Source: an uncultured Collinsella sp. (lineage in GTDB: Bacteria; Actinomycetota; Coriobacteriia; Coriobacteriales; Coriobacteriaceae). From it: a stretch of DNA of 64,000 bases. The position numbers were made by a program, and so were the translations under genes. The notes beneath the pieces are model-generated. The model saw only the letters and a program-made list of their open reading frames with translations. It was not told the origin of the DNA and did no database searches. Where the stretch lies: assembly GCA_902491565.1 (NCBI GenBank), contig CABUIE010000003.1, positions 104,255 through 168,254 on the forward strand. Reading direction: 5' to 3'. Positions 1 to 8,102 of the stretch are shown piece after piece (position 1 is the first letter of the stretch; every line of letters starts with the position of its first letter).

Positions 1-477
1 CATGGCGACGACATGCGTGCGCGCCGCAATATGCTTTCGGCGGCGTATAAGGCGGGTGTTGCGTTTACCCGCTCCTATGTCGGATATGTGCATGCCATCG
101 CGCACAGTCTGGGCGGCCGATACGGAATTCCGCACGGTTTAGCCAACGCGATCATCCTGCCGCACATGCTTCGCGCTTATGGTGACGCCGCCGCCCCCAA
201 GCTTGCCGATCTTGCTCGCATGTCGGGCATTGCGCCGGCTACCGCGCAGGACAGTCTTGCGGCCGAGGCCTTTATCGATTGGGTCGACCGCATGAACGAG
301 GCCCTGGGAATCCCCAAATATGTCTCGGGTATTCGCCGCTCCGATATTCCGCAAATGGCGGCCCATGCCGACGCCGAGGCCAATCCCCTGTATCCCGTTC
401 CGCTTTTGATGGACCGCCTGGAGCTCGAGCATATGTACGAAGTTGTTGCAGGTGGTATGTTTGAGGGCGAGAACTAG
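1..477 (+). CDS. Iron-containing alcohol dehydrogenase, C-terminal part (5' truncated by window)
   Basis: The reading frame is open from base 1, so the gene begins upstream of the window; the ATG at 13 is internal. The visible part holds the metal-binding histidines of the Fe-ADH family in HAIAHSLGG and GIPHGLANA, followed by the helical C-terminal domain. Family members use NAD(P)H and Fe2+ or Zn2+ to interconvert alcohols and aldehydes in the cytoplasm. The stop lies 8 bp before an aldehyde dehydrogenase start, so the two probably form an operon acting on one aldehyde. The substrate cannot be read from this fragment. Confidence 0.9.
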   Translation, partial: HGDDMRARRNMLSAAYKAGVAFTRSYVGYVHAIAHSLGGRYGIPHGLANAIILPHMLRAYGDAAAPKLADLARMSGIAPATAQDSLAAEAFIDWVDRMNEALGIPKYVSGIRRSDIPQMAAHADAEANPLYPVPLLMDRLELEHMYEVVAGGMFEGEN

Positions 478-485
478 GAGGGTCC

Positions 486-1865
486 ATGAATACCGAGGAA
501 ATCGCGCGCATTGTCGGCGAGCAGCGCGCCTATTTTAAGACGCACGCCACGTTTGATGTCGATGCTCGACGTCGCGTCCTCGTGCGCCTGCGCGAGGCGG
601 TGCGGGCACACGAGACCGATATCGCCCATGCGCTCAAGACCGATTTGGGTAAGTCGCATGACGAGGCATATATGTGCGAGATCGGCACGTCGCTTTCCGA
701 GATTCGTCATCAGATTGCGCATGTGGCTCGATGGAGTCGTCCGCGCCTGCGTCCGTGTGACCTCGCTAATGCTATTAGTGTGTGCAAGACACAAGCCGTG
801 CCCTATGGCGTTACGCTCATCATGGCGCCCTGGAACTATCCGTTTTTGCTGACGCTCGAGCCGCTCGCTGGCGCGCTCGCTGCAGGTAATACCGTGGTCA
901 TCAAGCCGAGCGCCTATGCGCCGGCTTCGAGCGCGGTGCTCAAGCAAATCTGTGAAGAGGCATTTGATCCGTGCCTGGTGACGGTTGTCGAGGGCGGGCG
1001 CGCCGAGAATGAGGCGCTGCTCGATGAATGCTGGGACAAGATCTTCTTTACCGGTAGTGTTCCGGTTGGCAAGCTCGTCATGGAGCGCGCGAGTAAAAAC
1101 CTTACGCCCGTGACGCTTGAGCTGGGCGGAAAGAGCCCCTGTGTCGTGGATGCGACGGCAAACCTGAAGGTCGCGGCACGGCGTATCGCCTTTGGTAAAT
1201 GGCTCAACGTGGGGCAGACCTGCGTGGCGCCCGACTACCTGCTGGTCGATACGCGCGTGCACGATGAGCTGTTGGGCCTCATCAAGGAGGAGGTCCGCCG
1301 TATGTCTGGCGAGCATCCGCTCGATAACGAGGATTACGGGCATATCGTCAACGCCAAGCATTTTGCGCGTGTACGCGGGCTAATCGACCCCGATAAGGTT
1401 GTGCTGGGAGGCACGGCGCGCGAGTCGTCGCTCAAGATTGAGCCGACGATTCTAGACGGTGTGTCCCCCGATGACGCCGTGATGCAGGAGGAGATTTTCG
1501 GTCCCATCTTACCGGTGCTAACGTTTGAGAGCTTAGACGAGGCCGAGACGTTTATTACGGATCGTCCGACGCCGCTGGCCCTGTATATCTTTAGCCAGGA
1601 TCGCGCGGTTCAGCAGCGCTTTGTGCGTTACGTGCCCTTTGGCGGCGGCTGTGTTAACGACACGATTATGCACTTGGCTACGAGCCATATGGGCTTTGGT
1701 GGCATGGGTGCGAGCGGTATGGGGCAGTACCATGGCCGCGAGAGCTTCGATGCGTTTAGCCACAAGAAGAGCATCGTGAACAAGGCAACGTGGCTGGACG
1801 TGCCGTTTCGGTATGCGCCCTACGCAAGCTGGAAGCACAAATTCGTGCGCATGTTTGTGCATTAG
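486..1865 (+). CDS. Aldehyde dehydrogenase family protein (NAD(P)-dependent)
   Basis: This 459-aa protein has the full aldehyde dehydrogenase signature: the oxyanion-hole Asn in PWNYPF (about N117), the general-base Glu in LELGGKSP (about E212) and the nucleophilic Cys in GQTCVAPD (about C246). The length and the C-terminal membrane-proximal-like tail match class 3 (long-chain or fatty aldehyde type) enzymes rather than 490-aa betaine or succinate-semialdehyde types. The ATG at 486 follows GGAGG with good spacing. It sits 8 bp after the alcohol dehydrogenase, so aldehyde made by one can be oxidised by the other. The exact substrate is unknown. Confidence 0.92.
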   Translation: MNTEEIARIVGEQRAYFKTHATFDVDARRRVLVRLREAVRAHETDIAHALKTDLGKSHDEAYMCEIGTSLSEIRHQIAHVARWSRPRLRPCDLANAISVCKTQAVPYGVTLIMAPWNYPFLLTLEPLAGALAAGNTVVIKPSAYAPASSAVLKQICEEAFDPCLVTVVEGGRAENEALLDECWDKIFFTGSVPVGKLVMERASKNLTPVTLELGGKSPCVVDATANLKVAARRIAFGKWLNVGQTCVAPDYLLVDTRVHDELLGLIKEEVRRMSGEHPLDNEDYGHIVNAKHFARVRGLIDPDKVVLGGTARESSLKIEPTILDGVSPDDAVMQEEIFGPILPVLTFESLDEAETFITDRPTPLALYIFSQDRAVQQRFVRYVPFGGGCVNDTIMHLATSHMGFGGMGASGMGQYHGRESFDAFSHKKSIVNKATWLDVPFRYAPYASWKHKFVRMFVH

Positions 1866-1987
1866 AATCAGATGGCGTAGCGACAAACGGTCGTAAGGCG
1901 CAGGCAGGATGAATTTGTGTCCGCACGAGTTCGTAGACTTCTCAATAAGGTTAAGCGCCGGTTTATCCGGCCGTTAGGGGAGTTGCC

Positions 1988-2314
1988 ATGTACGAGCCTT
2001 CGCGTGTTCTTCTGTCATTTCACATTGCAGGATTTCAGTATGCCGATGGCGCCTTGGTCTTGGGCGATCTTAAAGTGGGCGATAAGCTGACGCTGTGCGC
2101 CGAGCGCGATAATCCCCATGACCCCGAGGCGGTTGCGATCTATTACGGCAACACCAAGCTTGGCTATGTCCCGGGAAACGAGGTCGGCCCGCTGTCCTTG
2201 ATGATGTATTACGGCCACGAGGACGTATTTGAGGCCCGCGTGCAGCAGGTCGCTCCCGAGCGCAGCCCGTGGCATCAGGTGCGCGTTGGCCTCTACGTGG
2301 TGGATGCCCGCTAG
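1988..2314 (+). CDS. Stand-alone HIRAN domain protein
   Basis: The 108-aa protein is almost entirely one HIRAN-like fold: a start of the FHIAGFQY type, then KVGDKLTL, ERDNPHDPEAVAIYY and KLGYVPG. In eukaryotic HLTF/Rad5 the HIRAN domain binds DNA 3' ends; bacterial stand-alone versions are of unknown function but are often found near DNA-processing genes. The start ATG follows AGGGGAG. It is followed closely by a small charged protein and a metallophosphoesterase. The role in nucleic-acid recognition is an inference from the family. Confidence 0.8.
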   Translation: MYEPSRVLLSFHIAGFQYADGALVLGDLKVGDKLTLCAERDNPHDPEAVAIYYGNTKLGYVPGNEVGPLSLMMYYGHEDVFEARVQQVAPERSPWHQVRVGLYVVDAR

Positions 2315-2332
2315 TCGGCAATGGAGGCGGCC

Positions 2333-2512
2333 ATGTTTGATGACGACGACCAGTTCGATCTGACAGACGATCCGTTTGAGTGGGATCTGCTACTCGACGA
2401 CGATGAGTTGGAGCAGGATCGTAAGAAACGGCAGGACAAGAAAGCTCAGAGTGACGCTTCGAAAAAGAAAGACAAGCGCCGCCGCGGACTGTTCGGTGGG
2501 CTCTTTGGATGA
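2333..2512 (+). CDS. Small acidic/basic hypothetical protein
   Basis: This is a 59-aa protein with an Asp/Glu-rich N-terminal half (starting MFDDDDQFDL) and a Lys/Arg-rich C-terminal half ending in GLFGGLFG. An in-frame ATG exists at 2321, but the GGAGG at 2323-2327 would lie inside that version and is ideally spaced for the ATG at 2333, so I chose 2333. It is 18 bp downstream of the HIRAN gene. The charge split suggests a flexible adaptor or nucleic-acid or membrane contact, but no family is recognised. Confidence 0.6.
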   Translation: MFDDDDQFDLTDDPFEWDLLLDDDELEQDRKKRQDKKAQSDASKKKDKRRRGLFGGLFG

Positions 2513-2578
2513 CCGCCGCATCGCTGCGTCTGTATACTTAGCACGAGTTGAACGCGTTGCGAAATGAGGGCATAGACG

Positions 2579-3124
2579 ATGATGTGGTTTACCGCCGACC
2601 TGCACCTGGGCGATACGAATATCTTGCACGACATGGACCGGCCGTTTGGCTCGGTCGAGGAGATGAACCGCAAGGTCATCGATGTCATCAATGAGTGCGT
2701 GACTGCGGATGACCGTCTCTACATCCTGGGAGACTTTACCTATCGTTTGCCCCTAGCGGATGCCGTGCACCTGCGCGAGCGTATCGAATGCAAGAATGTG
2801 ACGCTCATCCGCGGTAACCATGACGGCGACTGGGAAGATCCGGACGCGCCGCAGATTTGGGAAGACGTGCGCGATTACCTGGAGATTGCCCCTGGCTATG
2901 CCAAGGGCCATCGTCTGGTTATGAGCCACTACCCCATGCTCAGCTGGAACGGCAAGGCGCGTGGCGCCATCATGCTGCACGGGCATATCCACAGCAGGGG
3001 AGACCGCACCAACGCGCGCAACCGCGATCGCGAGCGCCCTATCTTTCGCTACGATGTCGGTCTCGATGCCAACGAGTACAAGCCCGTAAGCCGGGATCAA
3101 ATCCTGGGCTTCTTTGGACTGTAA
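2579..3124 (+). CDS. Metallophosphoesterase (calcineurin-like)
   Basis: The 181-aa protein carries all the metal-binding motifs of the calcineurin-like phosphoesterase fold in order: DLHLGD near the N-terminus, GDFTY, RGNHDGD, MSHYPM and LHGHIHS. Such small single-domain enzymes hydrolyse phosphomonoesters or diesters using two metal ions; they are related to phage and bacterial NHDP-type phosphoesterases. The start at 2579 has a second ATG immediately after it. A strong terminator follows at 3182-3216, so it ends its transcription unit. The natural substrate cannot be deduced. Confidence 0.88.
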   Translation: MMWFTADLHLGDTNILHDMDRPFGSVEEMNRKVIDVINECVTADDRLYILGDFTYRLPLADAVHLRERIECKNVTLIRGNHDGDWEDPDAPQIWEDVRDYLEIAPGYAKGHRLVMSHYPMLSWNGKARGAIMLHGHIHSRGDRTNARNRDRERPIFRYDVGLDANEYKPVSRDQILGFFGL

Positions 3125-3142
3125 TGCTCGAACCACCACACA

Positions 3143-3179
3143 AACCACCACAAAGGTGCCTGTCCCCTTTGTGGTGGTT
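3143..3179. repeat. REP-like hairpin with GTCCC-containing loop
   Basis: Perfect 14-bp inverted arms (3143-3156 and 3166-3179, AACCACCACAAAGG and its complement) enclose the loop TGCCTGTCC. It stands separately from, and just before, the real terminator at 3182-3216. Similar hairpins with CTGTCCC or GGGAC blocks occur at 19264-19300, 49744-49812 and 60171-60262. Confidence 0.65.
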
Positions 3180-3181
3180 CT

Positions 3182-3216
3182 GGCGCCGTTGCCATTATGG
3201 CGGCGGCGCCTTTTTT
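3182..3216 (+). terminator. Rho-independent terminator after the metallophosphoesterase
   Basis: A GC-rich stem starts with GGCGCC and ends with GGCGCC at 3210. It has a short AT loop and is followed by six T residues. Confidence 0.85.
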
Positions 3217-3274
3217 GCCCGTGCGGCGCGGTAGAGTGTAGGCGGTTGAAATTTGCGTCCATCGAGGAGCTGCT

Positions 3275-5032
3275 ATGAACGAGATCAAGTGCCCGCATTG
3301 TGGCGAAGTTTTTAAGGTCGACGCGTCCGGCTATGCGGATATCGTCAAGCAAGTGCGCAATGCCGAGTTTTCGCGCGACCTGGATGAGCGTGTGAAGGCA
3401 GTCCAGCGCGAGGGCGAGCAGGCGCTGGAGCTTGAGCGCTCGCGTTCGACGGCTGCATTGCAGGAGGCAGAGTCTCAGCACAATGCTCAGCTTGTCGAGC
3501 AGAAGAACGCTGCGGCTCAGAAGTTGGCACAAGAGGTTGCCAAGCGCGATGCCGAGCTTGCCGAGCTGCACGCCAGGCTCGAGGGCGCTGCCGCAGAGCG
3601 CGAGAGTGCAAGCCAGCGCGCGGCGGTTGAGGCCCGTGCCGATGCTCAGAAGGAGAATGCTGAACTCCGGCGCGAGATCGACAATTTGCGTGCGCAGCTG
3701 GGACGCAAAGATGACGAAGCCAAGCTTGCCGAGTCGGCGGCGCGCAACGCTGCTCAAAACGATTTAGCTGCACGTGATGCTCAGATTGCCGAGCTGCAGG
3801 CCAGGCTTGCCGCGGCGGACAAGGCCCAGGAGATGGCGCTTGCCACTGCCGCGGCAGAGTCGCAGCGTGAGCTCGATGCCGCTCGCAGCGAGGCCGAGCG
3901 CGTGCTTGCTGACTATCGCGCGACGGTGCGGGAGAAGTTTTCCGCCGCAAAGGCACAATCTGAGCAAGAGGCCGAGGGGCTGCGTGCCCAGTTGCGCGAG
4001 CAGGAACTGATGGCAAAAATGAACCTGTCAGAGGCGGTCGCCGCGGCGGAGCGAGAGCGCGATGAGGCACGTGCCAAGCTGACGAGCGAGCTGGCGGTGC
4101 GCGATTCTCGCGAGGAGCAAGCCAAGGCGGCACACGAGCTGGAGCTTGCGCAGGCCAAGCGCGCGAGCGATGACCTGATTCGCTACAAGGATGAAGAGAT
4201 TGAGCGCCTTAAGGATATGAAGGTCCGTCTGTCCACCAAGATGGTGGGCGAGTCGCTCGAGCAGCACTGCGAGACCGAGTTCAACCGTCTGCGCATGACG
4301 GCGTTTCCCAACGCGTACTTCGAGAAAGATAACGATGCGTCCGAGGGTACCAAGGGCGACTTTATCTTCCGCGAGCGCGACGCGAGCGGTAACGAGGTCA
4401 TTTCGATTATGTTCGAGATGAAAAACGAGAACGACGAGACCGCGACCAAGCATAAAAACGAGGACTTCTTTAAGAAACTCGATCACGATCGTCGCCAGAA
4501 AGGCTGTGAGTACGCGGTGCTCTGCACGCTGCTCGAGCCCGAGAGCGAGCTCTATAACGCAGGGATAGTCGACGTGAGCTATCGCTATGAGAAGATGTAC
4601 GTGATCCGTCCGCAGTTTTTCATTCCCATGATCACGCTCCTTCGCAACGCTGCCATGGGTTCGTTGCGCTATAAGCAGGAGCTGGCGGAGTACAAACAGC
4701 AGAATATCGACGTCACGAACTTCGAAGCCAAGATGGAGAAGTTCAAGAACGATTTCGGCCGCAACTACGAGATCGCGAGCCGCAAGTTCCAAACGGCAAT
4801 CGATGAGATCGACAAGACGATTAGCCATCTGCAGAAAACCAAGGAGGCGTTGCTGTCCTCCGAGAACAATCTGCGCCTAGCCAACAAGAAGGCCGACGAT
4901 CTTACCATTCGCAAGCTCACGTGGGGCAACAAGACCATGAAGGCGGCGTTTGACGAGGCGCGTGGGGCTGCGTCAGAGACAAACGATGAGCCGGCCGAGG
5001 CGGATTCGTATGAGGTCGAGGATGCCGAGTAA
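3275..5032 (+). CDS. DUF2130 domain-containing coiled-coil protein
   Basis: The 585-aa protein starts with a zinc-ribbon-like CPHCGEVF, continues with some 270 residues of Ala/Glu/Arg/Gln-rich coiled coil, and ends in a globular domain containing KGDFIFRERD, MFEMKNENDET and KHKNEDFFKKLD. This layout is that of the DUF2130 family, whose core resembles PD-(D/E)xK nuclease folds; the E-x-K in EMKNE fits that idea. The function is not established. The start ATG follows GAGGAG. It is transcribed alone, with a bidirectional terminator shared with the convergent helicase gene. Confidence 0.85.
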   Translation: MNEIKCPHCGEVFKVDASGYADIVKQVRNAEFSRDLDERVKAVQREGEQALELERSRSTAALQEAESQHNAQLVEQKNAAAQKLAQEVAKRDAELAELHARLEGAAAERESASQRAAVEARADAQKENAELRREIDNLRAQLGRKDDEAKLAESAARNAAQNDLAARDAQIAELQARLAAADKAQEMALATAAAESQRELDAARSEAERVLADYRATVREKFSAAKAQSEQEAEGLRAQLREQELMAKMNLSEAVAAAERERDEARAKLTSELAVRDSREEQAKAAHELELAQAKRASDDLIRYKDEEIERLKDMKVRLSTKMVGESLEQHCETEFNRLRMTAFPNAYFEKDNDASEGTKGDFIFRERDASGNEVISIMFEMKNENDETATKHKNEDFFKKLDHDRRQKGCEYAVLCTLLEPESELYNAGIVDVSYRYEKMYVIRPQFFIPMITLLRNAAMGSLRYKQELAEYKQQNIDVTNFEAKMEKFKNDFGRNYEIASRKFQTAIDEIDKTISHLQKTKEALLSSENNLRLANKKADDLTIRKLTWGNKTMKAAFDEARGAASETNDEPAEADSYEVEDAE

Positions 5033-5051
5033 GGCATAACGTATAGTGCAA

Positions 5052-5089
5052 AAGCGGGGCCGCTAGCGATGTTGCCAGCGGCCCCGCTT
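5052..5089. terminator. Bidirectional terminator between convergent genes
   Basis: A 13-bp perfect stem (AAGCGGGGCCGCT at 5052-5064 with its complement at 5077-5089) lies between the DUF2130 stop and the helicase stop, with A-rich and T-rich flanks on the two sides. Confidence 0.8.
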
Positions 5090-5111
5090 CGTTTCGTTCC
5101 AGTATGTTCGG

Positions 5112-7793
5112 CTAGTCCTCGAGCAAGTTCTCGATAAAGCCCACGCGGTAGTTTTTGAAAATGACCTCGCCACCGTCTTGTGTGGCGTCCAGATCGACAT
5201 CGCCCATAATGCCAAAGTCGTGGTCGCCATCCTCGTCGGCAAAAATCTGGTGCACGTGCCACACGTGATCGGTCTTCTCGTCGCTCTCGTCGATGGAAAA
5301 CATCGCGGCGCTGCGGGCATTTCCGTCGGTGAGGATTTCCTCGTGCTGCTCATGGTAAGCGTCGAGTGCTTTTTGCCAGCGGATCTCGCTCATGCCCCAG
5401 TCATCGTCGAGCTCGCCCAGATCGCGAGCGTGCTCGCGGGCGGCAAGGGTCACGCGGCGGAAGAGCGCGTTGCGCACCAACAGCGTGCAGCCGCGACGGT
5501 CCGCAACGACCTCGTCGATGCCCTGCGGCGGTGTGACGTCGAGTGCAGCGGGGTTGCCGGCGTTCTCCCACTCGTCCACCAGGCTCGAGTCGACCGAGCG
5601 CACCACAAAGCCGAGCCACGAGATAATATCGCGCAGGCGCTCGTCGCGCTTTTCGATGGGCACGGTACGGTCGAGAGAACGGTAGGCCTCTGCCAGGTAG
5701 CGTAGCAAAATGCCTTCGGAGCGGGCGATGCCGAGCTTTTGGATATAGCCCTTAAAGTCGCTCGCGCTCTCCAGCATGTCGCGCAGGACGCTCTTGGGCG
5801 AGAGCTGATAGTCGTTGGCCCAGGGTACTTCCTGGCAGTACTTGTCAAAAGCGGCATCGAGCAAATCCTCGAGCGGCTTTTCGTAGGTGACATCCTGGAT
5901 GCGCTCCAGGCGTTCCTCATATTCGACGCCGTCAGCCTTCATTTCGGCCATCGCGCGGTCGCGCGCGGCGCGCTCCTGTGCACGCAGCACCTGCTTGGGG
6001 TCCTCGAGCGTAGCCTCGACCATCGAGATGAGGTCCATGGTATAGGTCTCACTCTCGGGGTCGAGCAGCTCCAGGGCGGCAAGCAAAAACGGCGAGAGCG
6101 GCTGATCGAGCGCAAAGTCCTCGGGCAGGTCGACCGTCAGCGCGTAGTCGATGTCCGGCGCGGCGTCAGCCGGAGCGTCGGGCGCGGGCGGCACCTCGGT
6201 GCGCACGACGACGCCGGAGTCGATGAGCGTGGCGAAGATCTCGTCGGCACGAACCTCGAGCTTTGCCTTTTCCTCGGGCGTTTGCAGGCTTGTCTCGATG
6301 AGGTCGTGCACGCGGGCGCGAGCGTCGCCGCCCTGCTCGACCACGCTAATCACCATGGAGTGCGTGATACGCAGGCGCGGCTTGAGCGTTTCGGGCTGCG
6401 TCTCGATCAGACGCTCAAAGGTCTGCTTGTTCCAGGTGACAAAGCCCTCGGGGGCCTTTTTCTTTTTAATCTTGCGGAGCTTCTTGGGGTCGTCGCCCGC
6501 CTTGGCCATGAGCTTGGCGTTCTCGATCTCGTGCTCGGGTGCCTCGGCAATCACCATGCCCTCGGTATCGAAGCCCGAGCGGCCGGCGCGACCGGCGATC
6601 TGATGGAACTCACGGGCGCGCAGGCGACGCATCTTGTAGCCATCGAACTTGGTGAGCGCGGTGAGCACCACGGTATGGATGGGTACGTTGATGCCGACGC
6701 CGAGCGTGTCGGTGCCGCAAATGACGGGCAGTAGGCCCTGCTGCGCCAAGCGCTCGACCAGCAGACGATAGCGCGGCAGCATACCGGCGTGGTGCACGCC
6801 GACGCCACATCCGAGCAGGCGCTTGAGAATCTTGCCAAAAGCCGTGGAGAAGCTCGTGCCTTTGGCGGCTTCCTTAATAGCCTCGCGCTGTTCCTTGCTG
6901 GCGATGCCAAAATTGGCGAGCGACTGCGCCGTCGCAAGTGCGGCGTCCTGGCTAAAGTGCACGATATAGAGCGGGGCCTCGCCGCGACGCATCGCGAGCT
7001 CTACCGTGCCCTCGAGCGAGGTCGTCACGTAGTCGTAGCTCAGCGGCACGGGGCGTGGGGCATCGACGACTAAGTCGCAGGTAGCGCCGGTGTGTTCCTC
7101 GAGCGAGGCGGCGATCGCGGTGACATCGCCGAGCGTGGCACTCATGAGCATGAATTGCGTGTGAGGCAGGGTGAGCAGCGGCACCTGCCAGGCCCAACCG
7201 CGATCGGGGTCGGCAAAGTAGTGGAACTCGTCCATGGCGACGCAGCCAACATCGGCATCTTCGCCCTCGCGCAGTGCGTCGTTGGCAAGGATCTCTGCCG
7301 TGCAGCAAATGACGGGCGCCTTGGTGTTGATGTGCGTGTCGCCGGTGATCATACCGACGTTATCGCGGCCGAGCACCTGTACCAGATCGAAAAACTTCTC
7401 ACTGACCAGAGCCTTGATAGGAGCCGTATAGTAGCAGCGCTTGCCCTGCGCCATGCCCATAAAGAGCATGCCCAGCGCGACAAGCGACTTGCCCGATCCG
7501 GTCGGTGTGCCTAAGATGACGTGATCGCCGGCAGCGAGGTCCATGAGGGCCTCTTCTTGGTGATCCCACAGTTCAATGCCACGGTCGCTCGTCCATTCAA
7601 AGAAGCGTTCGAAGGCCTGATCAGGCGTGAGCCATGGTTCGGGCTCGCCGCCGTCCTCGGGCTCCCACCAGGTGGGGGAGAGCGCACCGAGCGAGCCGAA
7701 CTCGGCTTCGGTTCCCGTGCCGCCCGAGAATGAGCTGGCGGCCCCGGCGCCGGAGACGGTGCTGGCAGTGGTGTCTGTTGTGGTCTGTGCCAT
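5112..7793 (-). CDS. DEAD/DEAH-box RNA helicase with DUF3516 C-terminal region
   Basis: This 893-aa superfamily II helicase has Walker A GTPTGSGKS (about residues 95-103), a DEFH box (about 188-191), SATLGD and motif VI HQIAGRAGR. The long C-terminal half with the acidic region and the DYQLSPKSVLRDM segment is typical of the DUF3516 helicase family found widely in actinobacteria and probably acting on RNA, in the Ski2/Dob1 style. I chose the ATG at 7793 (MAQTTTDTT) because it follows AGAGAAAG; the in-frame extension upstream runs through an inverted-repeat element and is unlikely to be coding. The cellular target is unknown. Confidence 0.9.
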   Translation of the reverse strand: MAQTTTDTTASTVSGAGAASSFSGGTGTEAEFGSLGALSPTWWEPEDGGEPEPWLTPDQAFERFFEWTSDRGIELWDHQEEALMDLAAGDHVILGTPTGSGKSLVALGMLFMGMAQGKRCYYTAPIKALVSEKFFDLVQVLGRDNVGMITGDTHINTKAPVICCTAEILANDALREGEDADVGCVAMDEFHYFADPDRGWAWQVPLLTLPHTQFMLMSATLGDVTAIAASLEEHTGATCDLVVDAPRPVPLSYDYVTTSLEGTVELAMRRGEAPLYIVHFSQDAALATAQSLANFGIASKEQREAIKEAAKGTSFSTAFGKILKRLLGCGVGVHHAGMLPRYRLLVERLAQQGLLPVICGTDTLGVGINVPIHTVVLTALTKFDGYKMRRLRAREFHQIAGRAGRSGFDTEGMVIAEAPEHEIENAKLMAKAGDDPKKLRKIKKKKAPEGFVTWNKQTFERLIETQPETLKPRLRITHSMVISVVEQGGDARARVHDLIETSLQTPEEKAKLEVRADEIFATLIDSGVVVRTEVPPAPDAPADAAPDIDYALTVDLPEDFALDQPLSPFLLAALELLDPESETYTMDLISMVEATLEDPKQVLRAQERAARDRAMAEMKADGVEYEERLERIQDVTYEKPLEDLLDAAFDKYCQEVPWANDYQLSPKSVLRDMLESASDFKGYIQKLGIARSEGILLRYLAEAYRSLDRTVPIEKRDERLRDIISWLGFVVRSVDSSLVDEWENAGNPAALDVTPPQGIDEVVADRRGCTLLVRNALFRRVTLAAREHARDLGELDDDWGMSEIRWQKALDAYHEQHEEILTDGNARSAAMFSIDESDEKTDHVWHVHQIFADEDGDHDFGIMGDVDLDATQDGGEVIFKNYRVGFIENLLED

Positions 7794-7914
7794 GTGGTTG
7801 CTTTCTCTCGCGTTTGTCCGCCAACTATTATGGCGTAGCGGCGGCGCGGGGTGCCAGCGCGCGAGAAAATGCAGGAAATGGGCGTTCTGTCCAGCTGTTT
7901 GGTGCAGTTGCCAG

Positions 7915-8037
7915 CTAAGTGAGTAGACTTTTTGCGATATCGCGAGCACATGGCTTTTGCGCAAGGGATCTACCTGCGGTTTTAGTTTTCGTTATGCGGG
8001 TTGTGCTTGGCTATTGCAAAAAAGTCTACTCACTTAG
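7915..8037. repeat. 123-bp inverted-repeat (MITE-like) element
   Basis: The 309-base gap between the helicase and trmB holds a near-perfect inverted repeat. The left arm at 7915-7939 reads CTAAGTGAGTAGACTTTTT then GCGATA; the right arm at 8012-8037 is its complement with one extra T and one mismatch. The arms enclose about 72 bp without an open frame. It is too far spaced for a terminator and lacks a transposase, so it resembles a small non-autonomous element or a dispersed intergenic repeat. Confidence 0.6.
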
Positions 8038-8102
8038 GTTTGAGGGCCGTTCGCTGGCGCCTATTTGCGCTTGTTTGCCAACGCCGCGACCATCAGAAGC
8101 CC

